Source: Candidatus Aalborgicola danicus (GTDB lineage Bacteria > Pseudomonadota > Gammaproteobacteria > Burkholderiales > Burkholderiaceae_C). Taken from it: 64,000 bases of DNA. Positions 52,620 to 61,610 of the stretch are shown here, piece by piece. Where the stretch lies: contig JADJBC010000060.1 of the NCBI GenBank assembly GCA_016703945.1, forward strand, positions 1-64,000. The letters are read 5' to 3'. The notes below the pieces were generated by a model. The model saw nothing but the letters and a program-made list of their open reading frames with translations. It ran no database searches and was not told the DNA's origin. A program made the translations under genes and the position numbers. How positions within the stretch are numbered: position 1 is the stretch's first letter; each line of letters opens with the position of its first letter.

Positions 52620-53285
52620 TCAGGACGCCGCTGGTGCGTTATAGGCCCCAACCAGCTTTAGCAAGTGGGTGCGTTGACCTTCTTCCAGATAGGGAATCAG
52701 CAGGTTCAGTACATGGTGCGCACCGCGCAACAGCGCGGCCTGGGCACTTTCGGGTTCCAGCGCATTGCGCGGGTCTTTCACGTACTCAAAGCTCAGCCAA
52801 TAGGTCAGTACCACCACCATGCTGGTCGCCGTGGTTTCCATTTCGCGGGAATCAATGCGAACCGCGCCCGAGCGGTTCATGCTGTCGAGCATGGTCTTGA
52901 CCGAACGCGACTTGTTCTTCAACACCCATTGGAAATGGGTCTCCAGCCGCCGGTTTTTGCTCAGCAGGTCGTTGAGATCCCGGTACAGAAAACGGTATTG
53001 CCAGATCAACTCAAACAGCGTGTGCATAAAGAACCAGGCGTCTTCCACGTCACGCACGCTGTCGCTGGCATTGAGCAACTCGTTCAATGCCTTTTCATAG
53101 CGGTCAAAGAGGGAGTTGATCAACTCATCCTTGGCCGGATAGTGGTAATACAGATTCCCCGGGCTGATGCCCAGTTCTGCCGAGATCAGCGTAGTCGAGA
53201 CATTGGGTTCGCCAAAGCGGTTAAATAACTCCAGCGTCACTTCCAGAATACGTTCGGCGGTACGGCGTGGTGCTTTTTTAACCAT
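52620..53285 (-). CDS. TetR-family transcriptional regulator
   Basis: The 221-residue protein has the TetR helix-turn-helix at its N-terminus (RTAERILEVTLELFNRFGEP, then LISAELGISPGNLYYHYPAK). The rest is an all-helical ligand-binding domain. It lies between the TPR and patatin genes, with 9 bases to the patatin stop on the same strand. Regulation of this lipid cluster is the likely role; the ligand may be an acyl-CoA, by analogy with other TetR regulators of fatty acid genes. Confidence 0.9.
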   Translation of the reverse strand: MVKKAPRRTAERILEVTLELFNRFGEPNVSTTLISAELGISPGNLYYHYPAKDELINSLFDRYEKALNELLNASDSVRDVEDAWFFMHTLFELIWQYRFLYRDLNDLLSKNRRLETHFQWVLKNKSRSVKTMLDSMNRSGAVRIDSREMETTATSMVVVLTYWLSFEYVKDPRNALEPESAQAALLRGAHHVLNLLIPYLEEGQRTHLLKLVGAYNAPAAS

Positions 53286-53294
53286 GGCAATGAC

Positions 53295-54542
53295 TCAGTG
53301 GGCCGGTCGCCGGGCGGCAGTTGCTACGGTGTCGGCTAGATCGTCCATCACCTCCTGCAAAGAGGCGATGGCTCGTCCAATGCGGGTTGGCGCTTTCGGT
53401 GGGGCCGACAGATGGCGTTTCGGATCGTCCAACACCTCGTGGTTCAGGCTGATGCCGTGGTGTGCCAGCTTGGCCGACAAACCCGTCTTGCGCGAACGCA
53501 GCATCTGGCGCGTCTGTTGGTAAGCATGCTCGGCCAAATGGCGCCGTTGCGCATAACTAAAGGTGTTGGCAAGGTATAGCTCGGGGTCGCGGTGGTCGGG
53601 CTCAATCAGGATGATGTCGGTCTTGGGGTAAGCATGGGCATAGTGTTTCATGCCGAGCTCCATCCTGGAGTGGATCATGGAGCGGAAAGTCTGGCTCAGG
53701 ACCGATGGCAGGCCACCATCCACAATGCGGGGAATCTCGCGTTTGTGCTCGGGAATTCCGCGTTGCATGACCTTGGCGATCTGGGGCGCAGTCGCATCAA
53801 ACGGGACCAGTGGATTCAGGCAAATCATCAGATCAACCTCGTCCTCCAGCGCCACCGAGGCATGCATGGTTTTCTTCAGCGCGCCGTCCACATAATACTG
53901 GTCACCAATCTGAACCGGTGGAAAAAGGCCCGGCAGAGCGGAACTGGCCTGTACGGCCTGTGAAATCGGTACATGGTCCCAGCCCGGGCGACCAAACGGT
54001 GCGGCCTCGCCACTGTCCAGGTTGGTCGCAACCAGCGTCAATTTGGACTTGAGCTTGCGAAAATCGTTGGTGCGTCCATCACGGCTGAACAAACGCGAAA
54101 GCTCGGTGTGCACAGCTTCGTTGGAAAAAACGCCCGTTGGCAGGGCCGGGCTGAGCCTCTCCAGCGCGTTCATGAGGGACTTGCGGCCCAGCGTCAAATG
54201 CCACAGCGCCGACAACACCAAGCCGGGGAACATGCGTCCACGCCGCATGAACTCGCCGTACGCGGGCGTCAGGAGCCAGGATGGGTCAAAGGTTTCAGAA
54301 GGTTCGCTGTCGTTTTCGATAAAGGACGCACACAGCTCGCGCGGTGAAATGCCATTGGCAAGTGCCGCTACGATAAAGCCCCCGGCCGAGACCCCTACAT
54401 AGTGGTCCAGCTTGGTGAAGTCCAAACCATTGAGTGATTCTTCCAGCGCACACATGGCGCCGACCTCGTAAATGGCACCCAATGGCCCCCCGCCAGCCAA
54501 CGCCAAGGCAATTTTGGGGGGGGTGTTTGAATTAGCATTCAT
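53295..54542 (-). CDS. Patatin-like phospholipase
   Basis: This serine hydrolase of lipid acyl esters starts at ATG 54542 (MNANSNTPPKIALALAGGGP) and has 415 residues. The oxyanion glycine loop ALAGGGPLGAIYEVG, the nucleophile elbow GVSAGG and the catalytic Asp in VDGALK are all present. A G-run of eight lies near the start, but the frame is intact. The location between the TetR and phasin genes suggests a role in turnover of membrane or storage lipid. No signal peptide is seen. Confidence 0.92.
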   Translation of the reverse strand: MNANSNTPPKIALALAGGGPLGAIYEVGAMCALEESLNGLDFTKLDHYVGVSAGGFIVAALANGISPRELCASFIENDSEPSETFDPSWLLTPAYGEFMRRGRMFPGLVLSALWHLTLGRKSLMNALERLSPALPTGVFSNEAVHTELSRLFSRDGRTNDFRKLKSKLTLVATNLDSGEAAPFGRPGWDHVPISQAVQASSALPGLFPPVQIGDQYYVDGALKKTMHASVALEDEVDLMICLNPLVPFDATAPQIAKVMQRGIPEHKREIPRIVDGGLPSVLSQTFRSMIHSRMELGMKHYAHAYPKTDIILIEPDHRDPELYLANTFSYAQRRHLAEHAYQQTRQMLRSRKTGLSAKLAHHGISLNHEVLDDPKRHLSAPPKAPTRIGRAIASLQEVMDDLADTVATAARRPAH

Positions 54543-54641
54543 AGGTATAAAGTGTAGATTGCCGCACCGGGAAAATTTGCTGCAACGCAACAGGCATCAG
54601 TCGTGTTGCACCGAACAGCCCTCGGATCGAAATTCACAAAA

Positions 54642-54665
54642 AAAAGAGCGCCACAGCGCTCTTTT
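54642..54665 (-). terminator. Rho-independent terminator of the phasin gene
   Basis: The 10-bp stem AAAAGAGCGC, loop CACA, GCGCTCTTTT is symmetrical. On the minus strand it is followed by a run of T residues, so it ends the phasin transcript; it may also work for the other strand. Confidence 0.85.
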
Positions 54666-54690
54666 CCGATTTGACGCAAGCGACGGTTGA

Positions 54691-55296
54691 TCACGACGGT
54701 TTTGTTACCGTTTCAGTGTCGCTCACTTTGGCCGTTTTGCGAGCAGGTGCGGCGCGTTTGGCGGCTGGATTGGCAACTGCCGCCTTCTTGGCAACGGCCT
54801 TGGGTGCCGGGGTTTTTGCTTCGACAGCGGCAGACTTGGGCGTGCCGGCCGACGCTGTCGCGGGGGTCTTGCTGAGAGGCGCTTTTGCGGACAACTTTTG
54901 AACGGCCTTGTTCAGCTCATCAATGCGGGCAATCAAGGCGTTTACATCCTTTGCGGAAGGCACCCCCAGCTTGTTGAGGGCCTTCGCCACACGCTCTTCA
55001 AAAATGTTCTCTAACTTGTCCCATTGGCCCGAGGCCTTGGAAGAAATGTCAGTGGCCATGTGGGACATCTTGTTGGTGGCCTCGGAAATTTTCTCTTCGG
55101 CTGCAGCCTGGGTCTTGCGCTGGATGCTCACGCCTTCTTTGACCAAGGATTCAAACGCCTTGGAGCCCTCTGCCTGGGCGCGGGTAAAGGCGCCCAATCC
55201 GGCTTGCCAGATCTGTTGCGCGGAATCCTTGACCGAACCGGACAGTTGGGCGTGTGAGGAAGAAGCGGAAGTGGTTTTTTGCAGTTTCTTGACCAT
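54691..55296 (-). CDS. Phasin-family PHA granule-associated protein
   Basis: The 201-residue protein has an amphipathic helical half (QIWQAGLGAFTRAQAEGSKA, FESLVKEGVSIQRKTQAAAE) typical of phasins. It is followed by an Ala/Lys/Pro-rich tail (AKKAAVANPAAKRAAPARK) similar to that of granule proteins that bind DNA. It coats storage granules in the cytoplasm. The strong terminator downstream and its single-gene layout suggest high expression. No PHA synthase gene is in the window. Confidence 0.88.
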   Translation of the reverse strand: MVKKLQKTTSASSSHAQLSGSVKDSAQQIWQAGLGAFTRAQAEGSKAFESLVKEGVSIQRKTQAAAEEKISEATNKMSHMATDISSKASGQWDKLENIFEERVAKALNKLGVPSAKDVNALIARIDELNKAVQKLSAKAPLSKTPATASAGTPKSAAVEAKTPAPKAVAKKAAVANPAAKRAAPARKTAKVSDTETVTKPS

Positions 55297-55555
55297 GGAG
55301 TGTCTCCGGTTTGAGTGATTGTTTTGGCTGTGTGCCGCCGCGTACCCAGCACGCGTCGAGTCGGGACTTTACGCGCAGAGCGGCTTTGTGTGTAGGGGCC
55401 AGCTACTAACTGCCATGCAAGACCACCGCCAGCGCGTTGGTAGTCTGGTCGTTATAGTACTGGCAAGCGTCGCGTCGGACGAAAGCCCAGTCATCGGGGC
55501 GTTTCGCACGCCCTGCAGCAACAATAGGCGCGAAGACAACCTCCTCACAATCGAC
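55297..55555. other. Intergenic region before the ABC exporter genes
   Basis: The phasin and exporter genes are divergent here. No coding sequence or strong hairpin was seen, and promoters for both must lie here. A frame open upstream of the exporter start has no family similarity. Confidence 0.4.
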
Positions 55556-57298
55556 ATGAACCTCACCGGCCTGATCGGCCTCTACGTGCGCCAGAACAGG
55601 CGCCCCTATTTGTTGGCGGCCATGATGCTGGCGACGGTGAGTGCACTGACCGTCTACATACCGCGGCAGGTCGGCCGCGTCATCGACGGCCTGGTGGCTG
55701 GTACATTGGATCGGGACGCCTTGCTGGGGCAGCTGGCGTGGCTGGTGCTGGCTGGGGTTGTCATTTATTTTTTACGCGTCGGTTGGCGATTGCAGCTGTT
55801 CGCAGCCAGTTACCGGCTGGGAGCCCAACTGCGCCAGCGACTCTATGTTCGGTTGTGCCAGCAAGGGCCACATTTCTTTCAGATGAAGCGCACCGGCGAC
55901 CTGATGGCGCTGGCCACCAATGACATCGACTCGGTCGAGATGGCCTCCGGGGAAGCCATGCTGGCCGGTTTTGACGGCACGTTGACGCTGATCCTGGTCG
56001 TGGCCATGATGACCCTGGGCGTGGATGGGCGGTTGGCGGCGGCGGCTCTGCTGCCGTTTCCATTCATGGCCTGGGCTTTCTGGCGTATTTCCGAACATAT
56101 CCACCAGGCCTCCAAGGACTCACTGGATGCCTTTGGAAAACTCAACGACCATGTGCAGGAAACACTGACCGGCGTGCGCACCCTGCGCGCCTTGGGTCTG
56201 GAATCCCGCAGCGCCAGCCGCTTTGCGGAACTGGCCGAGGATGCGGCGAGCGCCAGCCTGCGCGCCCAGCGCTGGGAGGCCGCATTCGAGCCCGCTGTTG
56301 GTGTTGCGCTGGTCACCGCCACCGTGCTGACATTGGGGTTGGGTGGTTACCTGGTCTTCAGCGGCGAACTCAGCATTGGCGATCTGACGGCGTTCAGCAT
56401 GTACCTGGGGCAGCTGATTTGGCCCATGTTTGCGGCGGGTTGGGTGTTGGCGTTGCTGGAGCGCGGCCGTGCTGCGTGGGGAAGGCTTCAACCCACTTTG
56501 GATGCACCGTTGACAGTTGAAGACGACGGTACGCTTGAGAAGGTGGAACCCGGTGCGTTGGTTTTTGACGGGGTTGTTTTTTCCTACCCGGGTCACCAGG
56601 CGCGTGCGCTGGGTGAAGTGACGCTGCACCTGGCGGCCGGGCAAACCCTGGGTTTGGTCGGCGCCACCGGCGCGGGCAAATCGACCGTGCTGCGTCTGAT
56701 TTTGCGCCAGTACGCCGCACAATCGGGCAGCATCGCCTGGGCGGGTCGGCCCTTGCATGACTACCAGTTGGCGGCACTGAACCGAGCCATCAGCTGGGTG
56801 CCACAGGAGCCCTTTTTGTTTTCTGCCTCGATTGCGGAAAACATTGCATTGGCCAAAGCCGATGCCAGTCCCGCCGAGATTGAAGAGGCTGCCCGGCTGG
56901 CCTCCATTCACGACGACATCATGCGTATGCCGCAGGGCTACGCCACACCGGTTGGCGAGAAGGGCATTGCCTTGTCGGGCGGGCAACGCCAGCGTGTTGC
57001 CATTGCACGTGCCATGTTGACAGACGCGCCCCTGCTCCTGCTGGACGACGCCTTGTCGGCGGTGGATACGCAGACCGAGACCGATATCCTGCACCACTTG
57101 CGTAGCGCACGGGTGGGGCGCACGGCCCTGATCGTCAGCCATCGACTGAGCGCGGTGATGGATGCGGACCACATTCTGGTGCTCAAGGATGGGCGGGTCA
57201 GCGAGCAGGGGACCCATGCCAGCCTGCTGGAGCGCGACGGCTGGTACGCCGCACAGTGGCGATACCAACAACTGGAGGCCAGTCTGGATGCCGCCTGA
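55556..57298 (+). CDS. mdlA: MdlA-like ABC exporter half-transporter
   Basis: A membrane half with six helices (start ATG 55556, MNLTGLIGLYVRQNRRPYLL) precedes the ATPase half, for 580 residues in total. Walker A is GATGAGKST and the signature is ALSGGQRQRVAIARAM. The Walker B segment is LLLLDDALSAVD, with Asp in place of the catalytic Glu, as in MdlA and other degenerate partners of heterodimeric exporters. The MdlB-like gene starts 11 bases before the stop. The exported substrate is unknown; homologues move drugs, peptides or lipids. Confidence 0.9.
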   Translation: MNLTGLIGLYVRQNRRPYLLAAMMLATVSALTVYIPRQVGRVIDGLVAGTLDRDALLGQLAWLVLAGVVIYFLRVGWRLQLFAASYRLGAQLRQRLYVRLCQQGPHFFQMKRTGDLMALATNDIDSVEMASGEAMLAGFDGTLTLILVVAMMTLGVDGRLAAAALLPFPFMAWAFWRISEHIHQASKDSLDAFGKLNDHVQETLTGVRTLRALGLESRSASRFAELAEDAASASLRAQRWEAAFEPAVGVALVTATVLTLGLGGYLVFSGELSIGDLTAFSMYLGQLIWPMFAAGWVLALLERGRAAWGRLQPTLDAPLTVEDDGTLEKVEPGALVFDGVVFSYPGHQARALGEVTLHLAAGQTLGLVGATGAGKSTVLRLILRQYAAQSGSIAWAGRPLHDYQLAALNRAISWVPQEPFLFSASIAENIALAKADASPAEIEEAARLASIHDDIMRMPQGYATPVGEKGIALSGGQRQRVAIARAMLTDAPLLLLDDALSAVDTQTETDILHHLRSARVGRTALIVSHRLSAVMDADHILVLKDGRVSEQGTHASLLERDGWYAAQWRYQQLEASLDAA

Positions 57299-59057
57299 AG
57301 CACACGCCAACCCCAAGCCCGAGACCGGTGCTACCCGGCGTGCGGTGGCATTGCTGTTGCGCTCGGCCGCGCCCGAACGGCGGCACCTGATTCTGGGGAC
57401 TGTCTGGCTGGTGGCGGCCGCATTGCTGGAGTCGCTGGGCCCGCTGCTGGGCAAGTACTTTATCGACCAATACCTGGTGCCCAAAAAAATTGTGCTGACC
57501 GACATGGCCCTGTTACTGGGTGCCACCCTGGTTGCGGGGGCGGTGGCCAGTGTCATCCGTTATGCGCAGCTGACCCGGCTGGCCGGTGTCGCCATGCGAT
57601 CGGTCCGCCGCCTGCGCGAGGAGGTCTATGGCCACGTGTTGCGCTTGCCCATGGCCTTTTTTGACAAGGCCATCACCGGCCAATTGGTCAGCCGCGTGAC
57701 CAATGACACGGAACAGGTCAAGAACCTCTATGTGCAGGTCTTGTTCGTGATACTGGACAGCGGCATTGTGGTCCTGGGTGCCTTGGTGGCCATGGCCTGG
57801 CTGGACTGGCGCTTGATGCTGATTGTGCTGACACTGGTCCCGGCGGTGGTGGTGATTGTGTGGTTCTACCAACGCTGGAGCGCACCGGCGGTGGCGCGGG
57901 CGCGGCAAAAACGCAGTGACATCAATGCCCAGATGTCGGAGTCCATCGCTGGCATGCCGGTGTTGCAGGCCAGTAATGCACAACAGCGGTTTCGCACCCG
58001 TTTTGACCGCACCAACGTTCAGCACCTGGAGGCCCGCATGGCGGAAATGCGGGTCAACGCCTGGTTGCTGCGCCCCATGCTCGACCTCGTCAATGTGCTG
58101 TTGCTGGCAGTGGTGATTTACACCTTTGGCCAACGAGCGTTCAGCGGCCTGGAGATTGGTATCTTGTATGCCTTTGTGAGCTATATCGGCCGCGTGGTGG
58201 ACCCGCTGATACAAATCACGCTGCAGTTTGGCCAGTTGCAACAAGCCGTGGTGGCGGCGTCGCGTGTGGATACCCTGCTGCAGGAGCAGCGCCCCGCCGC
58301 CGTGGTCGGGCCACAGCGCATCCAGCAGGGCGCGGTGCGCATTGAGCATCTGCGGTTTGGTTATGACCCCGCGACGGATGTGCTGCACGATCTGTCGCTG
58401 GACATTCCCGCCGGCGGGTTTTATGGCCTGGTGGGTCACACCGGCAGTGGCAAATCGACGCTGCTGAGCCTGTTGCTGCGGTTTTACCGGGCACAGTCGG
58501 GCCGTATCACGCTGGACGGGGTGGAACTGTCGCAGTTCAGCGACGCGCATTTTCGGGACGATGTCGGCCTGGTGCCGCAAGACCCGTTTTTACTGGCTAG
58601 CACGGTGCGCGACAACATTGCCATGGGACGCGCACTCAGCCAGGAAGCGATTGAAACAGCGGCCCGCGCGGCCCATTGCCACGACTTCATCGGGCAACTG
58701 GAGCAGGGTTACGACACCTTGCTGGGTGAGGGCGGCGCGCGCCTGTCGGTGGGGCAAAAGCAGTTGATTGCGATTGCACGCGCATTGGCCGGTCAGCCGC
58801 GCATTCTTTTTCTGGATGAAGCCACCGCGCACATTGATTCCGAGACCGAGCAGATTGTTCAAGTCGCCCTTTCCGAGCTGCGGGGTCGGGTCACGGTGGT
58901 GGCCATTGCGCACCGGCTGTCAACCATACGTGCGGCGGACTGTATTGTGGTGCTGAACCACGGCCGCATCCATGAGCAGGGCACGCACGACGCATTGATG
59001 GCCCTTGAAAACGGCATCTACCAGCGCCTGTATCTGCTGCAGCAACTAGGGGAGTGA
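57288..59057 (+). CDS. mdlB: MdlB-like ABC exporter half-transporter
   Basis: The start at ATG 57288 (MPPEAHANPKPETGATRRAV) overlaps the mdlA-like gene by 11 bases; frames open further upstream are rejected. Six helices are followed by the ATPase with Walker A GHTGSGKST, signature RLSVGQKQLIAIARAL and a canonical Walker B ILFLDEATAHID. It supplies the normal catalytic Glu of the heterodimer, while its signature is LSVGQ instead of LSGGQ. The 589-residue protein ends 12 bases into the convergent NUDIX gene. Confidence 0.9.
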   Translation: MPPEAHANPKPETGATRRAVALLLRSAAPERRHLILGTVWLVAAALLESLGPLLGKYFIDQYLVPKKIVLTDMALLLGATLVAGAVASVIRYAQLTRLAGVAMRSVRRLREEVYGHVLRLPMAFFDKAITGQLVSRVTNDTEQVKNLYVQVLFVILDSGIVVLGALVAMAWLDWRLMLIVLTLVPAVVVIVWFYQRWSAPAVARARQKRSDINAQMSESIAGMPVLQASNAQQRFRTRFDRTNVQHLEARMAEMRVNAWLLRPMLDLVNVLLLAVVIYTFGQRAFSGLEIGILYAFVSYIGRVVDPLIQITLQFGQLQQAVVAASRVDTLLQEQRPAAVVGPQRIQQGAVRIEHLRFGYDPATDVLHDLSLDIPAGGFYGLVGHTGSGKSTLLSLLLRFYRAQSGRITLDGVELSQFSDAHFRDDVGLVPQDPFLLASTVRDNIAMGRALSQEAIETAARAAHCHDFIGQLEQGYDTLLGEGGARLSVGQKQLIAIARALAGQPRILFLDEATAHIDSETEQIVQVALSELRGRVTVVAIAHRLSTIRAADCIVVLNHGRIHEQGTHDALMALENGIYQRLYLLQQLGE

Positions 59058-59894
59058 GCTGTCCGTTGCCGCGCACCGTGCGCAAATGCAGGCAAGTTGC
59101 CGGGCCTCTGCCGGAACACGCTCCAGCACAGCGTGGTCAAACACGGCTGTCGTGCACCAACAGGGCCCCTGGGCCACGCCGGTTTCCCGTTCGACCTCCA
59201 TGGCGCACTGGTTGCCCTGTCCACAGAGCGGGCAGACACGCGGATCGATGGCGGGGCGCGCCTGGGCTGGAACTGGGTCGGACAGGGTGCGCAAACCCAC
59301 CAGGGCAGCATGTTGCAGCAGCATGATGGTTTTGCCGTCCTGGATGGCGCCGCTGAGCACCATGTCCATTGCGGTCTGCAGCGGCAGTTCCATCACTTCA
59401 ATATCTTCACCCTCATGGGCATGGCCACCACCTGCCGTGATCCGGTCTTGCGCTTCGTATTCCGCCGTAAAAAAGTGCAGTTTTTCGGTGACCGACCCCG
59501 GGCTCATATAAGCCTCAAAAAGCTTGCGCGGGGTGCGGATGTGGTAACCGGTTTCTTCTGCGGCCTCGCGGCGAATGCAGGTTTCAGGGTCGTCCCCGTC
59601 CAGCAAACCGGCGCAGGCTTCAATCAACATGCCGTCGGCACAACCGTTCACAAAGGTCGGAAACCGGAACTGCCGTGTCAACACCACCGTGTTGGCCTGG
59701 GCATTAAACAGCAGCAACACCGCGCCATTGCCTCTGTCGTAACACTCCCGAACCTGGCGCTGCCAGGTGCCATCACGCCGCAGGTAGTCAAACGTCGCTT
59801 TTTTCAACACATACCAGTTGTCGGACAACAACTCCATGGTGAGATTTTTGATGCGTGCATCTGGTTTGTCGGTGCTTGCGGGTGGGTTGGTCAT
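59046..59894 (-). CDS. NUDIX hydrolase (NudK-like) fused to a cysteine-rich CWC domain
   Basis: The N-terminal 200 residues resemble GDP-mannose / ADP-sugar pyrophosphatases: LTRQFRFPTFVNG, Nudix box AGLLDGDDPETCIRREAAEE followed by TGY, and the conserved YMSPGSVTEKLHFF. From about residue 215 a cysteine-rich CWC-type domain follows (CPLCGQGNQCAMEV, GPCWCTT, LACICARCA), which probably binds zinc. The two parts are usually separate proteins. The 282-residue protein starts at ATG 59894 (MTNPPASTDKPDARIKNLTM). Its C-terminal end overlaps the convergent exporter gene by 12 bases. Confidence 0.88.
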   Translation of the reverse strand: MTNPPASTDKPDARIKNLTMELLSDNWYVLKKATFDYLRRDGTWQRQVRECYDRGNGAVLLLFNAQANTVVLTRQFRFPTFVNGCADGMLIEACAGLLDGDDPETCIRREAAEETGYHIRTPRKLFEAYMSPGSVTEKLHFFTAEYEAQDRITAGGGHAHEGEDIEVMELPLQTAMDMVLSGAIQDGKTIMLLQHAALVGLRTLSDPVPAQARPAIDPRVCPLCGQGNQCAMEVERETGVAQGPCWCTTAVFDHAVLERVPAEARQLACICARCAATDSSLP

Positions 59895-59999
59895 GGGGCG
59901 GTGCCGTGGCGACTAAAACCCGCAGTTTAGGGTGCAAAAATGCGGTGTCTTGTATGGGGCGTTTAGACTGCCGGGGTTCTGCGTTTTCTGGCACACCCC

Positions 60000-61610
60000 T
60001 TGCACCCCATTTCTGCGTCGTTCCCCATACCCAAGGCCACCCTACTGGTGCTCTTGCTTGCGTGCGCCCTGCATTTTTTTCTGGGCGCAGCGCTGGGCTT
60101 GTCGGTGGACGAAGCCCACTACGCGCTGTATGCCCTGCATCCCGCCTGGAGTTATTTTGACCATCCGCCTTTGGTGGGCTGGGTGCAATGGCCGTTGGTC
60201 GCGCTGAATGCGCCGACCTGGGCTTTGCGCCTGCTACCTGAGTTGTTGTGGCTGGGCACCGCGCTAATGGTGTTCCGTTTAGCTGAAAGGCTGGCGGCTC
60301 TGCAATCTTCGCAAGGAGCGTGGTCGGTAGGGCGTTCTGCGCAGGTCAAGGAGGAGCCCGCAAAGCGGGCGGGGGACACGGAGCAGAACGCTCTGCCACC
60401 CACGCTCCTAAAACCCGGGCAGGCGGGGCATTGGGCAGTGCTGGCCCTTACGCTGGCGCCCCTGATGCATGTGCTGGGCATCGGTCTGTTACCCGATACC
60501 TTGCTGGTGTTCTGGACGCTTGCGCTGATGGATGCAACCCTGACGCTGCGGGACCCGGTGGCGGTGCGCAGGCCCTGGCCGTGGCTGGGTTTGGCGGTAT
60601 TGCTGGGTCTGGCCGGCCTGAGCAAATACACGGCCATTCTGGGCGCGGTTGCCGTGGCTTTGTGTTTGATGCAGGCACATGGCTTGGCTCTGCTGCGCAA
60701 CCGCTGGTTGTGGCTGGCTATGGTGGTGGCGTTGGTCCTGGTGCTGCCGGTGGCCTATTGGAACCACGCAAATCAGTGGGTGTCTTTCACGTACCAGGCC
60801 AAACATGGCGCCGGTGGCGGTTGGCAAGGGGTGCATCTGCTGCGCTTTTTGCTGATCCAGCTGCTGGTTTATGGGCCCTTGTTGTTGTGGGGTCTGTTGG
60901 GCCATTTACGGAATGACACATCGGTTCCCCGGGTCCTGCTGCTGTTTTTTGTTGTCCCTTTTGTTGTGCTGGCGGCCTTGTCGGGCGGTGGCACCAGCCT
61001 GCCGCACTGGACCGCTCCAGCCTGGGTGGCCTTGATGCCCTTTGCCGGCCTGGCCTTGGCGCGGGCCTGGGCCACCGGTCGTCGCTGGCTCTTGGGGGTG
61101 CTGGCCGTGGTGCAAGCCGGGTTAACGGTCGCCGTGCTGGGGCTGATGCTGACCGGTGGCGTGCCCTTTGTGACCAACACCTCGGGCCAGGGCAATAGTG
61201 CCGCGCCGTCCAACCCGTTTGCCGACCTGCATGGCTGGGACAAGGCGGGCGAGCGCGCACGCAGCCTGGCCGCACAACAGGGCTTGGGCAGCGTCAGCGT
61301 GCAAAACTGGACCCTGGCCAGCCGCCTGGGCTGGTACGCGCGGCCACTGCCGGTGCATGTGCTGGAAGACCGCTTCGACCAGTTTGACCTGTGGGCGGGT
61401 GACCTGCCTGCCGGTGGCGACACGCTGCTGGTGGATTGGTCGCAACTGGCCTATGCCGTGCCCCTGGGTGCAAATGGTTTTGCCACCTGCACATTGCTTG
61501 ACACGCTGGACGCACAGCGCCTGGGCCGTACCCTGGCGGTCTTTCGTTTCTACGCCTGTCGCGGCTGGTCGGGCCAGCCACACCCCCGTTTGCAGGAGGC
61601 GACACCCTGA
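60000..61610 (+). CDS. ArnT-like / GT39-type membrane glycosyltransferase, with an in-frame repeat insertion
   Basis: This is an integral membrane glycosyltransferase of the PMT/ArnT type, transferring a sugar from a lipid carrier on the periplasmic side. The N-terminus has the acidic motif GLSVDEAHYALYAL and the loop YFDHPPLVGWVQWP. About ten helices follow. The start is uncertain: a TTG at 60000 gives MHPISASFPIPKATLL, with no clear ribosome binding site. At residues about 105-140 (SSQGAWSVGRSAQVKEEPAK and onward) the chain carries a hydrophilic stretch encoded by palindromic repeat B (60315-60408). The total length is 536 residues. Confidence 0.85.
   Translation: MHPISASFPIPKATLLVLLLACALHFFLGAALGLSVDEAHYALYALHPAWSYFDHPPLVGWVQWPLVALNAPTWALRLLPELLWLGTALMVFRLAERLAALQSSQGAWSVGRSAQVKEEPAKRAGDTEQNALPPTLLKPGQAGHWAVLALTLAPLMHVLGIGLLPDTLLVFWTLALMDATLTLRDPVAVRRPWPWLGLAVLLGLAGLSKYTAILGAVAVALCLMQAHGLALLRNRWLWLAMVVALVLVLPVAYWNHANQWVSFTYQAKHGAGGGWQGVHLLRFLLIQLLVYGPLLLWGLLGHLRNDTSVPRVLLLFFVVPFVVLAALSGGGTSLPHWTAPAWVALMPFAGLALARAWATGRRWLLGVLAVVQAGLTVAVLGLMLTGGVPFVTNTSGQGNSAAPSNPFADLHGWDKAGERARSLAAQQGLGSVSVQNWTLASRLGWYARPLPVHVLEDRFDQFDLWAGDLPAGGDTLLVDWSQLAYAVPLGANGFATCTLLDTLDAQRLGRTLAVFRFYACRGWSGQPHPRLQEATP
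60315..60408. repeat. Palindromic repeat family B, copy inside the GT39-type gene
   Basis: The arms at 60315-60340 and 60383-60408 pair at 22 of 26 positions. The inner hairpin is GCCCGC-AAA-GCGGGC (60356-60370). Its core matches copy 2 (34379-34468) nearly base for base on the opposite strand, while the arms differ. The inserted sequence has no stop in the coding frame and adds about 30 residues. Confidence 0.82.

Noticed and set aside
56120..57556. 478-codon minus-strand frame over the ABC exporter genes
   Set aside because: It is antisense to intact ATPase motifs; its length comes from base composition.
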